NCBI GenBank assembly: GCA_024362935.1
Contig: JANCRA010000003.1
Location: 37,447,291-37,511,290, forward strand
Length of the DNA: 64,000 nucleotides
Direction of reading: 5' to 3'
Source of the DNA: Setophaga petechia
Lineage: Eukaryota > Chordata > Aves > Passeriformes > Parulidae
The position numbers and the translations under genes are program-made. How positions within the stretch are numbered: the first letter of the stretch is position 1; each line of letters opens with the position of its first letter. A model generated the notes under the pieces. The model saw only the letters and a list, made by a program, of their open reading frames with translations, had not been told where the DNA came from and searched no databases. This document shows positions 23,496 to 37,020 of this stretch, one piece after another.

Positions 23496-25524
23496 AGGCT
23501 GACAGTACTTAACAATTATCATTTGATCAAAATTTGATGTGTTGATGATAGATTCCCATTTCAAGGGCTGATTTAGCAAAAGCTTTGGTAGCTTTATTTC
23601 TATATCTCTGGATAGAGATAAAAGTCTAGTCTTCAAAGAAAATAAAGTGTAAAGACTGGCAAAAACAAATTTGGTAAAATAAGAGGCTTTAAAAATGTAA
23701 GGAATTAGAGATATTTTTTGTTCTATTCTAATCTTCAACTATTGGACTTGAATTGGTTACGATTGCTTCTCTGGCCTCATTGAATTGCTGATGTTGAGAA
23801 AAAGAGAAAATTTCAAAAGCAAATCAGAAATGAATGCTAATTTAGACTGAGTCATGTAAGTTTTCACTTCTGTGAGAACCCTAAAAGTCCTAGGCAATGA
23901 ACCTGGATGGTTCTCTCACTGTCTTCCTCTACACTGGCAGGGTGCTTTTTTCTTGGTTTTGCTGTACTTACATACAGATATGAAAATAACTTAATCTACA
24001 CACCCAAATATTTTCCTTTCTGTACGACTGGCATGACAGAGTAGGTGTAAAGAAAGGAAATGTTCATTTACCTCACACCTTGTTCACCTTCCTGGGTGTT
24101 ATGTCTAATGGATGTGCACCTTCCTTGGTTTGTTCTGTATGTTGCAATGGTGAGCAAATCTCAAGATGATGGTCTCATACAATTTTACTGTCTTTAAAAA
24201 TCTTCTGGATTTTGGATACACTTGCTCCTCTTTAGGATATTATTCTCAGACAACCTGAACTTGTACTTCCATATGATTTAATTCAGTGAAGAAAGCAGTT
24301 TTTTAATCTCAGGTAAAGTGCATATCTCAGTCTTTCCACAAAATGTTAAGGTCAATACTGCCAAGACACAGAAGATCACAAATACAGTTTTTAAAACTGA
24401 AAAGTGAACAGGATATTATCAGTTTTCAATTATTTTCATCTTCAGGTATTTCCATAGTATCTGATTTTGATTTCCCTTTTTAAAAACAAAACAGAATAAG
24501 ATAAAATAAAAATAAATCGTCAGCTTTTGTTAATTAGGAGTTGATTTATCAAATTCACTGCAACTCATTTTACAGATTTTCCTCTGTTGAAACAGATCTC
24601 GCATTTAATTAATGGATGATAGTGCTGATAACAAGGACATTTTAATCACTCAGTGATGATGATAGATGGCTTACCTGTTTAATTGAATTGTTACTTAGCA
24701 GCTTACTGTCTTTGAAAATGCTGTGATTTGGATTCAAAAACAGAAGGCACGTAGCTGGGTGATGTGAAAATCAAGTTTATTTGTTGGAACTGTTGCTAGC
24801 TTGTAGCAGAGAAACTACTGACCTTATTTCCCTATTTCAATTGGAAAATTGATCATTTGAAGCTTACCTTTTACTCCCCTTGCTTATCTGAAGTTTTATG
24901 TATAAAAATATGAAGAACAGCGTATACATGGACACTGTCAATGTTAACTAATAAAAATACTCCACTCCCCAGCCACATAATTGCTTCTGTTAATTTCCAA
25001 ATTCATTTGTGAAATGTTTCAAAAAATAGAAATATTACATATGTGTTGAATTTTTTTATTCTAGTTCTTTAAAACTATTTCTATTAACTGTTAGTTGTGT
25101 TCTTTCATAGGGTGTTTCATAGCACATTCTGATTTTAGCTCTATTTCATTACTATTTTGCATAATTTGAAGAGACAGTCTACATAGAAATAGATAAATTT
25201 GTTAAATTTTAAAAAAGGGGGCATTTAAAAGAAATTTATCGCAGATGCAATTAAGGATCTGTATACAAAAATATAGGAAATACAGAGAAAATGCAATCAA
25301 AAACTCAAAGGAGCATGGCTTAGCTAATGGTCAAGGCAAAGTACAAAATAATGCAGGGAAGGAATCCTTTGCTACAAATATACATTAAGCTAACCAACAA
25401 ATAAATAACTTGCTCTAAATTTTGAAAAGTTAAAGGCAAACACATAGAAGTCAGGCCCAAACATGTTTGGGGAACAAATGAAGCATAAAATCTAATGAAA
25501 ATGTCTTCATTAAAATATGTCAAA

Positions 25525-25621
25525 TTGGAATTAAGACAAAAATTTTGAAACTAGATTTTCATTATCCTGAAAATAATACCCATATGTAAGACTAAAATTG
25601 TAAATAAGGGAACATGCAACA
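25525..25621 (+). repeat. 97-bp dispersed direct repeat, copy B
   Basis: Second copy of the 23399-23495 segment, 95 of 97 bases identical. Its flanks differ from those of copy A and no hairpin precedes it. The high identity amid unrelated flanks implies a recent local duplication or membership of an unrecognised repeat family. Confidence 0.95.
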
Positions 25622-28600
25622 GAGAGTTTGGGTGAACTCAGCAGACAATCCAGATATAAAATAAATGTACTACTGTGGAAGAAAAGTCCAAGTGAACTGC
25701 TTATATGTTTGTAGTTCAACAGCTTCAGAGGGATCCACCAGCCTTTATGAAGGACTCATTAGCTGATGATCCCTTCTAAAGAATCAATAGACACAGCTAC
25801 AGAACAGACAGACAGGACTAGAACAGTAGTAAATAAATGGGTGTCAGGACTAGTGGCATGCTTTACCCATGCTTTAAAGAAACTGACTGTAAAATAGATA
25901 ATATACTATTACATAAAATGAGAACAATTGTTTTTCTAAGATTCTGTAAGCCTAAATTTAACTTAATAAATGTAGCTGACTTCTGTCAGGAAATTAATAG
26001 TCCACATAATAAACAAAGTTGGGGTGCTCATAAATGAGCAGCATACTAGGCAAGGGTTGCCAGGATTTTGAAAGCCATATCATAAGTCTTCTTCAGTTCC
26101 TTCCTAGAACTGTAGGAAATGAATGAAGAAGGAAAACCCATTAAAAATATCATATTTTGAAGTATGAGTTAACATATGATATGGTCCTCATTACTAAAGA
26201 GAAAAAAAGATATATTGAATAATGATGATCTCGGTGCTCCCACAGTGAAGGTCACCCACGAACTTCCACAGATCTATATTGTTCACAATATTAAAAATGC
26301 TATGAAAAGCAGTGAAAAAACTTGCCTATGATTTTGAATTATCTGGGAGAGTAGAGGTAGAATCTGAAGAACTGTGGTATCTCCTTACACTGCTCAGTGG
26401 TTAAGTAATAAAACGTCAATGTGAAAATTGAATGTAGTTAAATACAAAGTAGCCCTCTCTCCACTCATCAATTTTAAGTTTACACACACAATAATGGGCT
26501 CTAAGCCTAAGTCTCACCATTTAGAAATGAGATACTTCAGTTATGATAAGTAGTTCTACAAAAATACCAATTGCGAGCAGCCAGAACAAACTGAGTCCTA
26601 GAAACTATTGGGAAATAAATAGGAAATAAAATAAGATCATTATTATGCAGCTGTATAAATAGATTGAGTCCATGAAATACATATACAGTAAATTTCTCTT
26701 CCTGGGTCTCAAGACAGATACAGTGAAGCTACAAAGGATATAAAGAAAATGCCAAGGGTAAGCAAAAGTATTTAGCATGTTCTGTAGGGAGTAGGGTTGA
26801 ATAGATTAGGTTGAAAAATTCATGAATGAGGGAGAAGACCATGGAAAGCTATTTAACAGTACAAACTCTGGAGAACTGAACAGGGATAATGAACCATCAT
26901 TTCTTTCACCACATGAAGCATCTTCGCACTTGCCTCTTCCTTAAAATATTTTTGTACTGATTTTCTGCCATAAAAACTGTGTAAACACATTTACCACATG
27001 AGCCTTCATACCACCAAGTTATAAGCCTGTGTGGTTTTCAGAGGCATATTAGAAAAACCTGTTGATGACAGCTTATAGTTTCCTTTTTCTACTAACAGTT
27101 ACAAAACCATTATTCCATTATTACTGCTAATACTGTTTTAAAATTTCACTTTTTTTTTCCCTTATAATGAGGGGAAAAAAAGGAGGGCAAATAACTTATT
27201 TGTCCTTTTTCTTGAAGATCAAGGAATGGAACAGCCTTGAATAAATTGGAGAAACAATATAATTTTATTCTTGTTTTCCACATTTGTCAAATATTATTTA
27301 ACTCATGGAGGCTCTGTCTGATTATTCTGTGATATACTCAAAGATGCCATAAAAGGCATCTTGCTCCGCATAAGGACAAAGTACTGTCATTCGTATAAAC
27401 TCTCCTGACCAAAAAAAAAAGGAAGAGAAAAAATATTTATGGACATGCAGTTCTAAAATGCAGCTTTGCTGACTCAAAAAAAGATCATATTTTAGTACAA
27501 AGAGTTGTACTCCACAAAACTGTGATTTATAAGGCTCTTGTTACAGCTGAATATAAAAGAATTTAAAATACTGTGTAGACAAGTTTAAGTAAAAGCAGTG
27601 TTCATGATTTGAAGACTACACCATTGTTTCCAGAGTATTTGGTCACTTGCTCCTGTAATATCAGTTTTAATTTATTCCAATGCTGGGGCTTTTAAGCCAA
27701 GTAATAGTAAGTAACACTAAGCAATAGTATCCATATTTGCCATAATGGGCACTAATCTCCTAACAGATATTGCTCCCAAGACTCAAGTGAAAATCTGTAT
27801 TAGAATGTTTACAGTTAAGAAAATAATAATTTATAAAAACCAGATTCCAGATTCATTAAAAAATCCTTCTGAATTTAAAATTTGTGAACAGTCTTCATAT
27901 GGACTACTGTTGCAATTGCGGTTTGCTAAACCTTTTAATATATGAAGCACATATATATAAAGGCAGGAACCAAGCAGAAATCGTCTGATTGGGGTCTGAA
28001 GACAATAAGAGCAATATTGCTTTAAGGGATAGCAGGACTTTGCTCCTTTTTTCCCCATCTTTTTCCCTATCTACATTAGCTGACAGTCCATTTCAGCAAC
28101 CACTGATACCTTAGATCCAGTCTATTAAACAGTAAGTCTGCACATACTGCTAGTTTTATCTGTCTATCGGGGATAAATCTACACTAATCCTTACTGTAGA
28201 ATTGGAAATAGAATTTGGAGAGGGCCAGGAGAATTCAGCCTATTGATTCACAGGCCAGGGCTCACTGAAATTGCTCTGCCACTAACCAGGGCTGATTACT
28301 TTTCAGATGCACAAGGTTGAGCAGACATTATTGTTCTTCTTCAGCAAACTAGTATGAAGATTTTTGGGGCTTCTTGAGATCTTAAGGTAAAAAAACCCAG
28401 ACTTTCTTAAAGCAGCTTCTTTGATTTTATTATTCTGTGGTCTACAAGAAACAGTGGTTCTAACTAAAGGATTTAGTATTTATTCATTTTTCATCCATTT
28501 TCTCATTAGTTAAGACCTTAGTGCAATTGTAAGGAAAGAGAGTAGAGGCATTTAGTATTTGGTATAATGCCTTACAGCGAAATATAAGAGGAGAACTGTT

Positions 28601-31413
28601 AAAATATGCAGTTAATTGTTTTGCTAACCACAAAACTTCTAGCAAAGATTCTCTTGAATCCAAATCTTGGACCCAATCACTGCTAAGAAATTAGAAGCAA
28701 AGTCTGCAGTCCTTGCTTGTGCTTATCTCTACAAGGAGAAGAAAAACTATTGCAAGTAAAACTATTTGTTCTAAACTCATAGATGCTGTGGTATTTGTTG
28801 GTTGTGCTAATGTGTTAACAGTAAAATGCATGCGTGCATTTGCAGAGACACCTCATAAAAATCTGTAACACATTGGCTTATATACTACCTTAATACTATA
28901 TATTAAGATAGAATCTTGAAAGAAGTTACTGCAAACAGGAAGATTTGACACTGATCTTGCAGGAAAAAAACGCTGTTTATACCTAGCTAAACATGCCAGT
29001 AGAAATCCCAAACACATCTCATGCAAAATCAATCTCAAATCTGAAAATAATATTTTATGGGAGCAACTATTCCTCTCTAAATTAGTGATACTTTCATTGC
29101 TGAGTGTAATCTCAGATGGCAAGTTTACATATGTATGGGTCTTCCACTTTCAATGTGAAAAAAAACTCTGTATCTAATTAATTTAGGGAATGTCTTGTTT
29201 GACATGTTATGTTGTGCTGTATTTATTTAGTCTAGTGTGCACAGGGGGGGAGAAAGAAAGATATGAACCTTGTAAGTAATTTAAGCATTTTAATTTCATG
29301 TTGTCATTCAAGGTTTGTATAAAAGTGGAAATGATTGCCTGGTTGGATCTCTTTTGTGGATCATTTATGGCTTTATGTAGGATTTAATACATGATGGTAC
29401 TACAACCTCCAAGTGTTACTGTCCTATTAGTACAGATATAATAATAATATAATAAAAAAAGTTGGACAGTGTTCTAGGCCCTAAATATTACTTGCAAACA
29501 AGCTCTTACTTTTGTTAAAATTCTCTATGGAGAAGAGGTTCAACCAGCAAATAAAAACTCAAATTGAAAATTTCAAATATACAAAATAGTTCTAAGCCTC
29601 CCATAATCCGTTCAATTCCTGTTTCAGCGTGGGGAAAGCAACATAAATAAATCTTCCTGTATTTCTGATTTACCATATCAAAAAGCAGAATCAGCTCCAA
29701 TGGCTTTTGAGGCTGATGAAGGCTAAAACATCTGAGCTATTTAGTAGAACAGTTGAAGCTTCCAAAATTTGTAATGATGGGAAGAAAAGACAGCTTTTAC
29801 AGATCTACCTATTACAAATGTGCTCTACTTAGTACATTTCCACAGTGTGTGAAGGCAAGAATATCGAAGGTTTCTTTTTCAGATAAATTTAAAAGGTTCC
29901 CAATTTCATTCTGTTTTTTAAATGTATTTTTCAGAACCCATACAGGTAAGGAAAGCTGGAAACCAGTAACAGCCAGCTGTGTTCAGGCCATTAAAACCAA
30001 TCTGGGCATATCTATGAAAAGGGACATCCTGTTGGTCTAGAAATTGGAAAATTGAAGCAAAATTATAAGTAATTAGCTGACACACTTTCACAAACCCTGT
30101 GAAAATTATTTTAAAACATCTAACAGCTGTTGTCTAATAAAGAGAAATAGTAAAGTTGAGGCAGAACATCTTCAGTGCCACTAACAAAAATGTTAGAATG
30201 CCATGAAGGGTAACTGCTACGTGACAGCAGCAAGGATGGAGCTGAAGAACAGGCACCATCCAAATGTGGGTACCATATGGGTAAAACCAAACATGTGACT
30301 GCCACATCCTGTGCCTGAGTTTCTCTAAAACCATGGGACACAGTGACTGGTTCAGCTCAGCTGAGCACTCTTTCTTAGCACCTTGTCAGGTGCACACACT
30401 ACTGGACATACATATGAATTTCCCTTCCTTCCTGCAAAAAGAAAGTATTGTTCTTTATGGCATTGATGAGACAATCCTTCAGGCTGGAACTCTGTAGAGG
30501 ACACCAGTATTCCATATCTTGATAAAGACTGGCTGGTTTTTATTCTTTTATGTGAATTCCTAAGGAGCATTCTATGGACGATGTTGCATGTTAGCTGAAG
30601 GCAGCATATAATGATTGCAACATAATTGTTACCACTGCTGTTTTAATTTAAAGTTTGTATTTGTTTTGTCCTTCCCTTGCATGTGCTAACAGCATGGTTA
30701 TATCAGGAATATGTGTTCCCAAGATGAACAGCTAATTACATAACCTTGACATTGCTGTCCAAATCCCAAATTAAAACAATTCTTCTCACCATAGGGTTAT
30801 GTTATTTTACATGTAGATCTTTAACTTAACTGTTATTACATTTTTTTGCTGTTTCCTCTATCTGAGGTTTAAGCAATGAACTATGATGGTGAATTATGAA
30901 TATTAATCCTGAGCATAAATGTTACATAGCTTCTGTCTCATTATTTGATGCAGAAATGACTTTTCTTTTCCCCCCCACAAAAAACGGAAACTTTCCTGTA
31001 CAGCAATACAAATCTTGAAAGCAGATACAATCTGTAGAGAGACAATGTTATTTCTGTAATGTGTTACTAACAAATTTGAGAGGAGTCTTACAAAGAAGGA
31101 AGGATCACCAATTTTTTTAAAGGTTCTTCAGTAACTTCCTAGTTGAAACTGTTAGCATTTAATTTGTAATGTTTGAAATTCAGTCCAAAAATGAGATGTT
31201 TTACACATCTAAGGATCATAGAAATGGGTCCCTCTGAAATTATTCTTAAATTCCTAGTCAGTGAAATGCTATTCATTATCTTACTGAGGGCACTTCTTTC
31301 AAAAATTCTGCAGAGATTGATTCCTTACTAGAATTCACTGCTATGTAGGAGCCAACTCCAAATCCAAACATCCCTCCATTCTAAAGAATTGTGGATTTAA
31401 AGACTTGCCTGAA

Positions 31414-31745
31414 AATAATAGAATTTTTAAGGTTGGGAAAAGATCATGGAGTCCAACCATTAATAAAACTTCCCTAATAATCACAAACTGCACTCCTGAG
31501 TGCCATTTCCACATGTTTGTTTAACACTTCCAGAGATGGTGACTCAATCACTTCCCTGACCAGCCTGTTCTGATGCATCACTACTCTTTCAGTGAAGATT
31601 TTTTTTTCTAAAAATCAAATCTAAAACTTCCTTGTGAAACTTGAGGACATTTTCTCTGGTCCTGCCTCTTATTACCTTGAAGAAGAGACTGACTCCCACC
31701 TTGCTGGACCTCATTTCAGGTAGTTGCAGAGAAGTTATAAGATCT
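31414..31745 (-). mobile_element. CR1 LINE 3' fragment, diverged, minus strand
   Basis: The plus strand reads the reversed CR1 end: AATAGAATTTTTAAGGTTGG then AAAAGATCATGGAGTCCAACC, GATGGTGACTCAATCACTTCCC near 31534, CCTGACCAGCCTGTTC near 31555, TTTCAGTGAAGATTTTTTTT near 31588 and GACTCCCACCTTGCTGGACC near 31690. It is more diverged and AT-richer than the other copies, so probably an older insertion of a different CR1 subtype. A 71-codon frame inside it is not a gene. Confidence 0.9.
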
Positions 31746-33651
31746 GTTAGACAGTGGTTTAATTGGACTTTGAAGTCTTTGATACCATATTTCTTTTCAA
31801 TCAATTAGTGTATAAAGCTTGGTTGATATAACTGATTATTAATATTTTAGCTGAAATTAATTGATAAGAATTGTGAAAAAAGTGTTCTTTTAGTGTGTAT
31901 CTGTTACTAAGGGAGAATGAGATTGCACACCCTCCCAAAACAAAAAACTTGTGCATTTAGGATAAAAAAAGTTTAGAGATTGTACTTGGATACTTTGCAG
32001 GAAAAGAGAGAAAGCTAAAGATGACTTAGGGTCTTCCCTCAATCCCTGTGTGTCTGAGCAAAGATCTAGTACAAAATAGACTGATAATGGCAATAAAGAA
32101 AGAGTAAAACATTTTGTTTGAAGGTGGAGTTATTTATGAAATTCTCATAAATAAAAATTCATTAGATGTCTTTGCCTGCTCTTCCTTTTTAATACCTGGT
32201 GTTGGGGAAATCCCAGAATCACACTATTAATGACAAAATGCTTATTGTATTTCAACAAAATCCTGCTCAGAGTGCCAAACAAAATATACTTGGGCTGTGA
32301 CTGCAAGTACTTCTATTAATTAGATGTGAAATTTGGAAAAAAAAAATCACTCCTGAAACCAAGGATCACAGTTTTTTTTCCAGCAGATGACACTGTATCT
32401 CTCTCTGGAGAAATACATCCTAATGTGTGCTCAGACTCACTTTGACATACAGAGAAAATGAGACATCTATCTTCTTGCTACAGCAAGATTTTAAAAAAAT
32501 TCATCTCCTCCAATATCTCTTCCAAGGACTGCAGTTAGATGTATTGAGGTACTTATGTACTACCTTTCACTTTGATTGATTTGCAACAGGGTTATATACA
32601 TTCAATGACTGACAAAAAGAAAAGCAAAATTTCAGTTTCTGAGATATTTTGTAATATTTTTAGAGCCTTTACACAGAGACCTGTTAAAACTACTTTAGCA
32701 AACTGAGTGGTTAGCCAAGTATTACATCCTCACCTACAAATCCAGCTAACTAAATGATTAAAGTAGGAAGCCCCTACTGAATGGAGGGAAGACTGAAAAT
32801 AAAAAAAGAAAAACCAGGTTTAAAATTGTCATTTCAATTTAAAAAGCCTGAGTTATCAATACTATTCCTGGGTAGTTTTTTGTCTAGACAAAGGTGTCCG
32901 AATCCTGCTAGCAGTACTGCAGAATAAATAATAGATAATAATAAATAATTCTCTCTTCAAACCTTACTTCTCTCATATTTTGATATCAGACTTGGACTGC
33001 ACAGAAAGTCCAAGTGCAGGCAGGAAAACTGAGGATTTGACCGCTGGTAAAAGACAGAGCAACAATAAGACCATATAGTAGATCCTGTTCTCATATTTTC
33101 TTCATATCTATGGATATTCTGGATGTAGAAGCCATGTCAGAGCTGCTGTTCTAAATGCTTGCTACTCATGCCTTTCACTTAGACTGTAAATCTTGGGTTG
33201 AAAGGAAGTGTAACCATACAACTGTATGCGTACCCATCCAGTGCATGTGTAGCAGATTGAGCTCTCTTTTTCTTCTCAAATAAATTCCCTAAGCATTCAA
33301 AGAGCATTCAGTTCTGTAAAACTTATTAACTGACATTAGGCAAATAAGTTTCCACCTTTCCTTTGAGACAGGACACATAACAAAAAACCTCTGCAAACAT
33401 TCATAAAACATGTTGAGTTCTTCCAGTGAAACAGAAAATTATGCAACACTTCTGAGTACTGAAATTCTATTTGACACTTTGAAATATCTGCAGAATCTAA
33501 GTTACATCTTGGAAATCTGAAATTCATGAGCATGAATCCAGATAGTCTGCCATAAAGGATAAAACACAATTTTTTTTTTCCCCAAATAGTGATATTAAGT
33601 GAAAACCTATATGAAATATCAACAATTAAATATCTACACATACATATGAAT
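31746..33651. other. Unique AT-rich DNA, no gene seen
   Basis: No gene, RNA or transposon recognised. A 101-codon minus-strand frame at 33336-33641 shows no domain. Confidence 0.55.
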
Positions 33652-34423
33652 TCTTCAACATCTTTGTAAATGACTTGAACGGAGGACCTGAAAGTATATT
33701 AAGCACAGGAAGTTTAACAAAGTGCCAGATTCTACACCTGGGGCAGGCCAGGCCTGGATGTATGGACAGACTGGGGAATGAGAGGCTGCAAAGCAGAGCT
33801 GTGGAAAGGACCTGGGGGTTCTGCTATGGGAAGCTGGATCTGAGCCAGCAGGGCCAACCCTGTCCTGGGGGCATCAGGGACAGCCAGGCAAGGGAGGGGA
33901 TTGTCATGCTCTGCACTGGGGCAGCCTCACCTCCAGTGGTGGGAGCAGATTTGGGTGTCACAATGTAATAAAAATAGAAAATCGTTAGAGAGTGTCCTGA
34001 AGAGAGCTGCAAAGATGGTGAAGGGTTTAGAGAAGAAGCCATAAAAGAAGCATCTGTGGTCACCTGGCCTGTTCAGCTTTGAGAATAGGAGACTGAATAG
34101 GTGACCTCATTGTGGTCTACACCTTCCTCATAAGGGGCACTGATCTCTTCTCTCTGGTGACCAGAGCAAAAGGAACAAGAAGCAGCTGTGTTAGGGGCAG
34201 TTTAGGCTGGATACTGGGAAAAGGGTCTCCACTCAGTGTGTGGGTGGGCACTCAAAGGGGCTCCCCAGGCAAGTGGACACAGCACCAAGCCAGACAGAGA
34301 TCTGGAAGGGTTTGGACGACATTATCAGAAACTTGCTGTGATTCTTGAGGTGTATTGTGCAGGAAGTTGGACTTGATTTTTACAGGTTCTTTCCACCTAG
34401 GGATAAAGTCTATTATTCTATGA
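33652..34423 (+). mobile_element. CR1 LINE, 5'-truncated, plus strand
   Basis: This is the longest CR1 in sense orientation. It starts in the reverse transcriptase part of ORF2, where the frame reads FNIFVNDLN near 33652 and KCQILHLG at 33720-33743, a hallmark of the avian CR1 ORF2. It continues through the end of ORF2 (GTGTCCTGAAGAGAGCTGC near 33993) into the 3' end, with AGTTGGACTTGATTTTTACA near 34367 and the terminus TATTATTCTATGA at 34411-34423. Several frame breaks are present, including loss of the frame after about 33780, so it is a dead copy. The 97- and 78-codon frames here are ORF2 relics and antisense shadows. Confidence 0.94.
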
Positions 34424-35847
34424 ACAGCTCATGTGTTACACAAGTCTAAAATTTACTCATATAAAATAAAACTGTGAATTATAATTTTTAGATAGATATA
34501 ACTTTTTCTTTTTTTCCTTAATTCCTCACATCAATTATCTTTGAATGGAGCAGCAACATCATCCTTTTTATTGCTTAAAAATCTTTCGGTTGAAATATAG
34601 TCTTGATCAGACAAGGGCAGCTCCTGATTTAATGTACACATATCTTTCATGAAAACAGTTGTACTTGCTTATAAGTAGTAATGTAGAGCTGTTAAATGGC
34701 AATATATTTCCTGAATGCCAGCTCTTTTAGTTGACTGCACACTCCAGATTTGACATTTGCTGTTTTATTAGTTTAGTACTGATGAACGGAAGGAAAAGGT
34801 CTCTTCACAAGAGGCCTTATATGAAGCAGTTTATATAAATGAAGGAATAGGTAGGATTAGTTAGACCTTCCATTGACATAATTTTTATTTCTTCTCTAGG
34901 GTTATGAAGATGATCTGCAGGTCACATAGCCCTCTCTACCCCAGAAGGTACTAAATTAACTTGCATTACTCATGATGGTTTTTTATTCTGCGTAATCTTC
35001 AAAATTTCTGAGGCTGGAAATTTCATAACCATCTTATTAGTACTTAATGATATTACGTTTATGCCATTCCTGTAAAAAGAATCTGCCTTCTCCTCTCATC
35101 ATCCCCTGCAGCCTGTGGAAGACAGCTCCCTTTCCCCAGCTTTCCTTCACACTGAAAATAACTCTTTAAAAGTTATTTCCACTGAATTACTACAACATAA
35201 GTTTCCCAGGTCCTTTTTTGTTGCTCATTGCACGACCAATTAACACAGCTAATAATAATAAGCTCATTTATTGGTAAAGAGCAATTTCTGATTATGATTG
35301 GTTAGTTTATAGGCAGGGTTCTTTAGACTATGGTAGCACTCAGAAAGCATAATTTTAAAAAGCTCCGAAAGAGGGATCAATTGTTTGCAATGATAATTAT
35401 TTTATTTGTCAATCTTATGGAACCAAATTCAACTTTTTCCAAGGGAAATTGTTGTAGATTTTTTAAAATTATGTATTACTGCTTACTACTAATAGATTTT
35501 TTGTAATATCCAGTAACTGACCCCTGCAGAATTTTGTCTCTTTCATTATTTTACCTTTCAGTAAACTTTAACTGCAATGAATACCATTATCCTAAAGTGT
35601 GAAAGAGTACAATTAAAATCACTGAGAATATATTCATGTCCTATCCTGGCTTTCATGTTGGACACATTCCTCAGAAGAATTTTAAAACCCTGATCACAGA
35701 AAATGACCTTCAAAGAAAATAATTGACACTAAGTATAAAATGTCAGTGACATTGTCATGAAAGATAATATTCTTCACCATATGTGGACCAAAATACAAGA
35801 TCTATTAATATAATTCACTGAATCATGCAACTGCCAGAATTTTGGAA

Positions 35848-35867
35848 ATATATATATATATATATAT
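35848..35867 (+). repeat. (AT)n microsatellite
   Basis: About ten uninterrupted AT dinucleotides. Confidence 0.9.
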
Positions 35868-36659
35868 TTTCAACGTCTTCTTTCTGTTTGATGTGTTCAA
35901 GACTACACATGTTTTTAGTTTTCTGGTTCTTAGAATCAGTTTCTTATGTATCTTTTGCTCATAAAGTTTGATATTTCTAAAAGCACTGTGCAGAACTACT
36001 CAGATGAGTGTCACTGGTCTTGACTGTGAATAAGCAGGTTTAGATAACACAGGCCAAAGTACACCAGAAGACAACTAAAAATTTGTTTCATCAACCTTTG
36101 GTGAAATAAACTGAATGAAAATGTGAAATAAGGAGGTGTATTAAAAATCAGAGAGAATTTTGGAGCTATGGAGATTAAAAAAATATAAGATCTCATAATG
36201 GATTGGATGTAGGTGCTATGCAGGACATGGCTATCAAAAGAAAAAAATCTTTCAAAAGGATTAGTCCTAGACAGGAAGAAATCCCCTAGACTGGAAAAGA
36301 AAATTATTCATACCTTTTTTTCTAAAAATATTTATTGATTTAATTCTACTGCAGATGGAAGTCTCTTGAAAATTTTTCATCTATCAGCAGCTATTTCTTG
36401 CACAAACATTACAGGAATGGTGTGATATTTTTGTTGGGTAGGGAATATGGATAACAGTCAATTGAAATAGTGGAATTTAAAAAGCAATACAATGACTATA
36501 TTCTGCAAAGATAATTAAAGAAATAAGAACTAATTTAAAATAGTGTTATTTAAAAATATGTAAATTTTCAACCTCAAGTGCAATCTTAACAGTAAGGTGG
36601 TCCTTGCATATTCTGTAAGGTAAGTGTTAAGTATTTCGAGCCAGTGCTAATATTCATGG

Positions 36660-37020
36660 GATTTGTAGGTGAACATGAGTGCACTTGTGAGTGTAGAGAG
36701 CAAGAGAAAGTGTTTTCTTTAGTGCATAATAGCACTGACCTGCTGGGCAGCAGCACTTGTTTGTGTTACTGTTGCTGATATTTACATTAGTGCCAATAAA
36801 GGCCCTGCTCTGTCTGGCACATTAAGCGTTGTGTGATTCTGTGTGATGGGCCATTCTGGAACACCTATTCACCTCTGCTGCTGGCTCAGCCTGCAAACTT
36901 GAACAGCAGCTGCACCCACCAGGCTGGACAGAGAGGTCTCCCAGACCCCAGTGTGCCCAGGCCCAGCTGCTGCACTCAAGAGGAGGGAAGGGGTGCTGGC
37001 CCATTCTGGAGTCAAAAAAT
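36660..37020 (+). other. GC-rich block, possible LTR end
   Basis: An AATAAA at 36795-36800 is followed by GGCCCTGCTCTGTCTGGCAC, then a short region ending GGCCATTCTGGAACA near 36863, and then a C-rich segment to about 37020. The order of poly(A) signal, short GC-rich U5-like stretch and ACA end would fit a plus-strand LTR 3' half. I see no clear TATA box upstream and do not recognise the family, so this stays a guess. Confidence 0.25.

Larger units (their letters stand above)
22271..31413. other. Long unique AT-rich stretch with a hairpin and a local duplication
   Basis: About 9 kb without a recognised gene or transposon. Open frames are at most about 95 codons and look random. It contains the hairpin at 23287-23342 and the duplicated segment at 23399 and 25525, annotated separately. 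The part 24520-24740 is rich in TTAATTA-type sites and may be regulatory, which is inference only. Confidence 0.55.

Noticed and set aside
29930..29950. TTTTTCAG, 11 bases, GTAAGG: a possible 11-nt microexon
   Set aside because: Far too short to separate from chance splice motifs without transcripts.
33675..33968. 97-codon plus-strand frame
   Set aside because: Reverse-transcriptase relic of the CR1 at 33652-34423.
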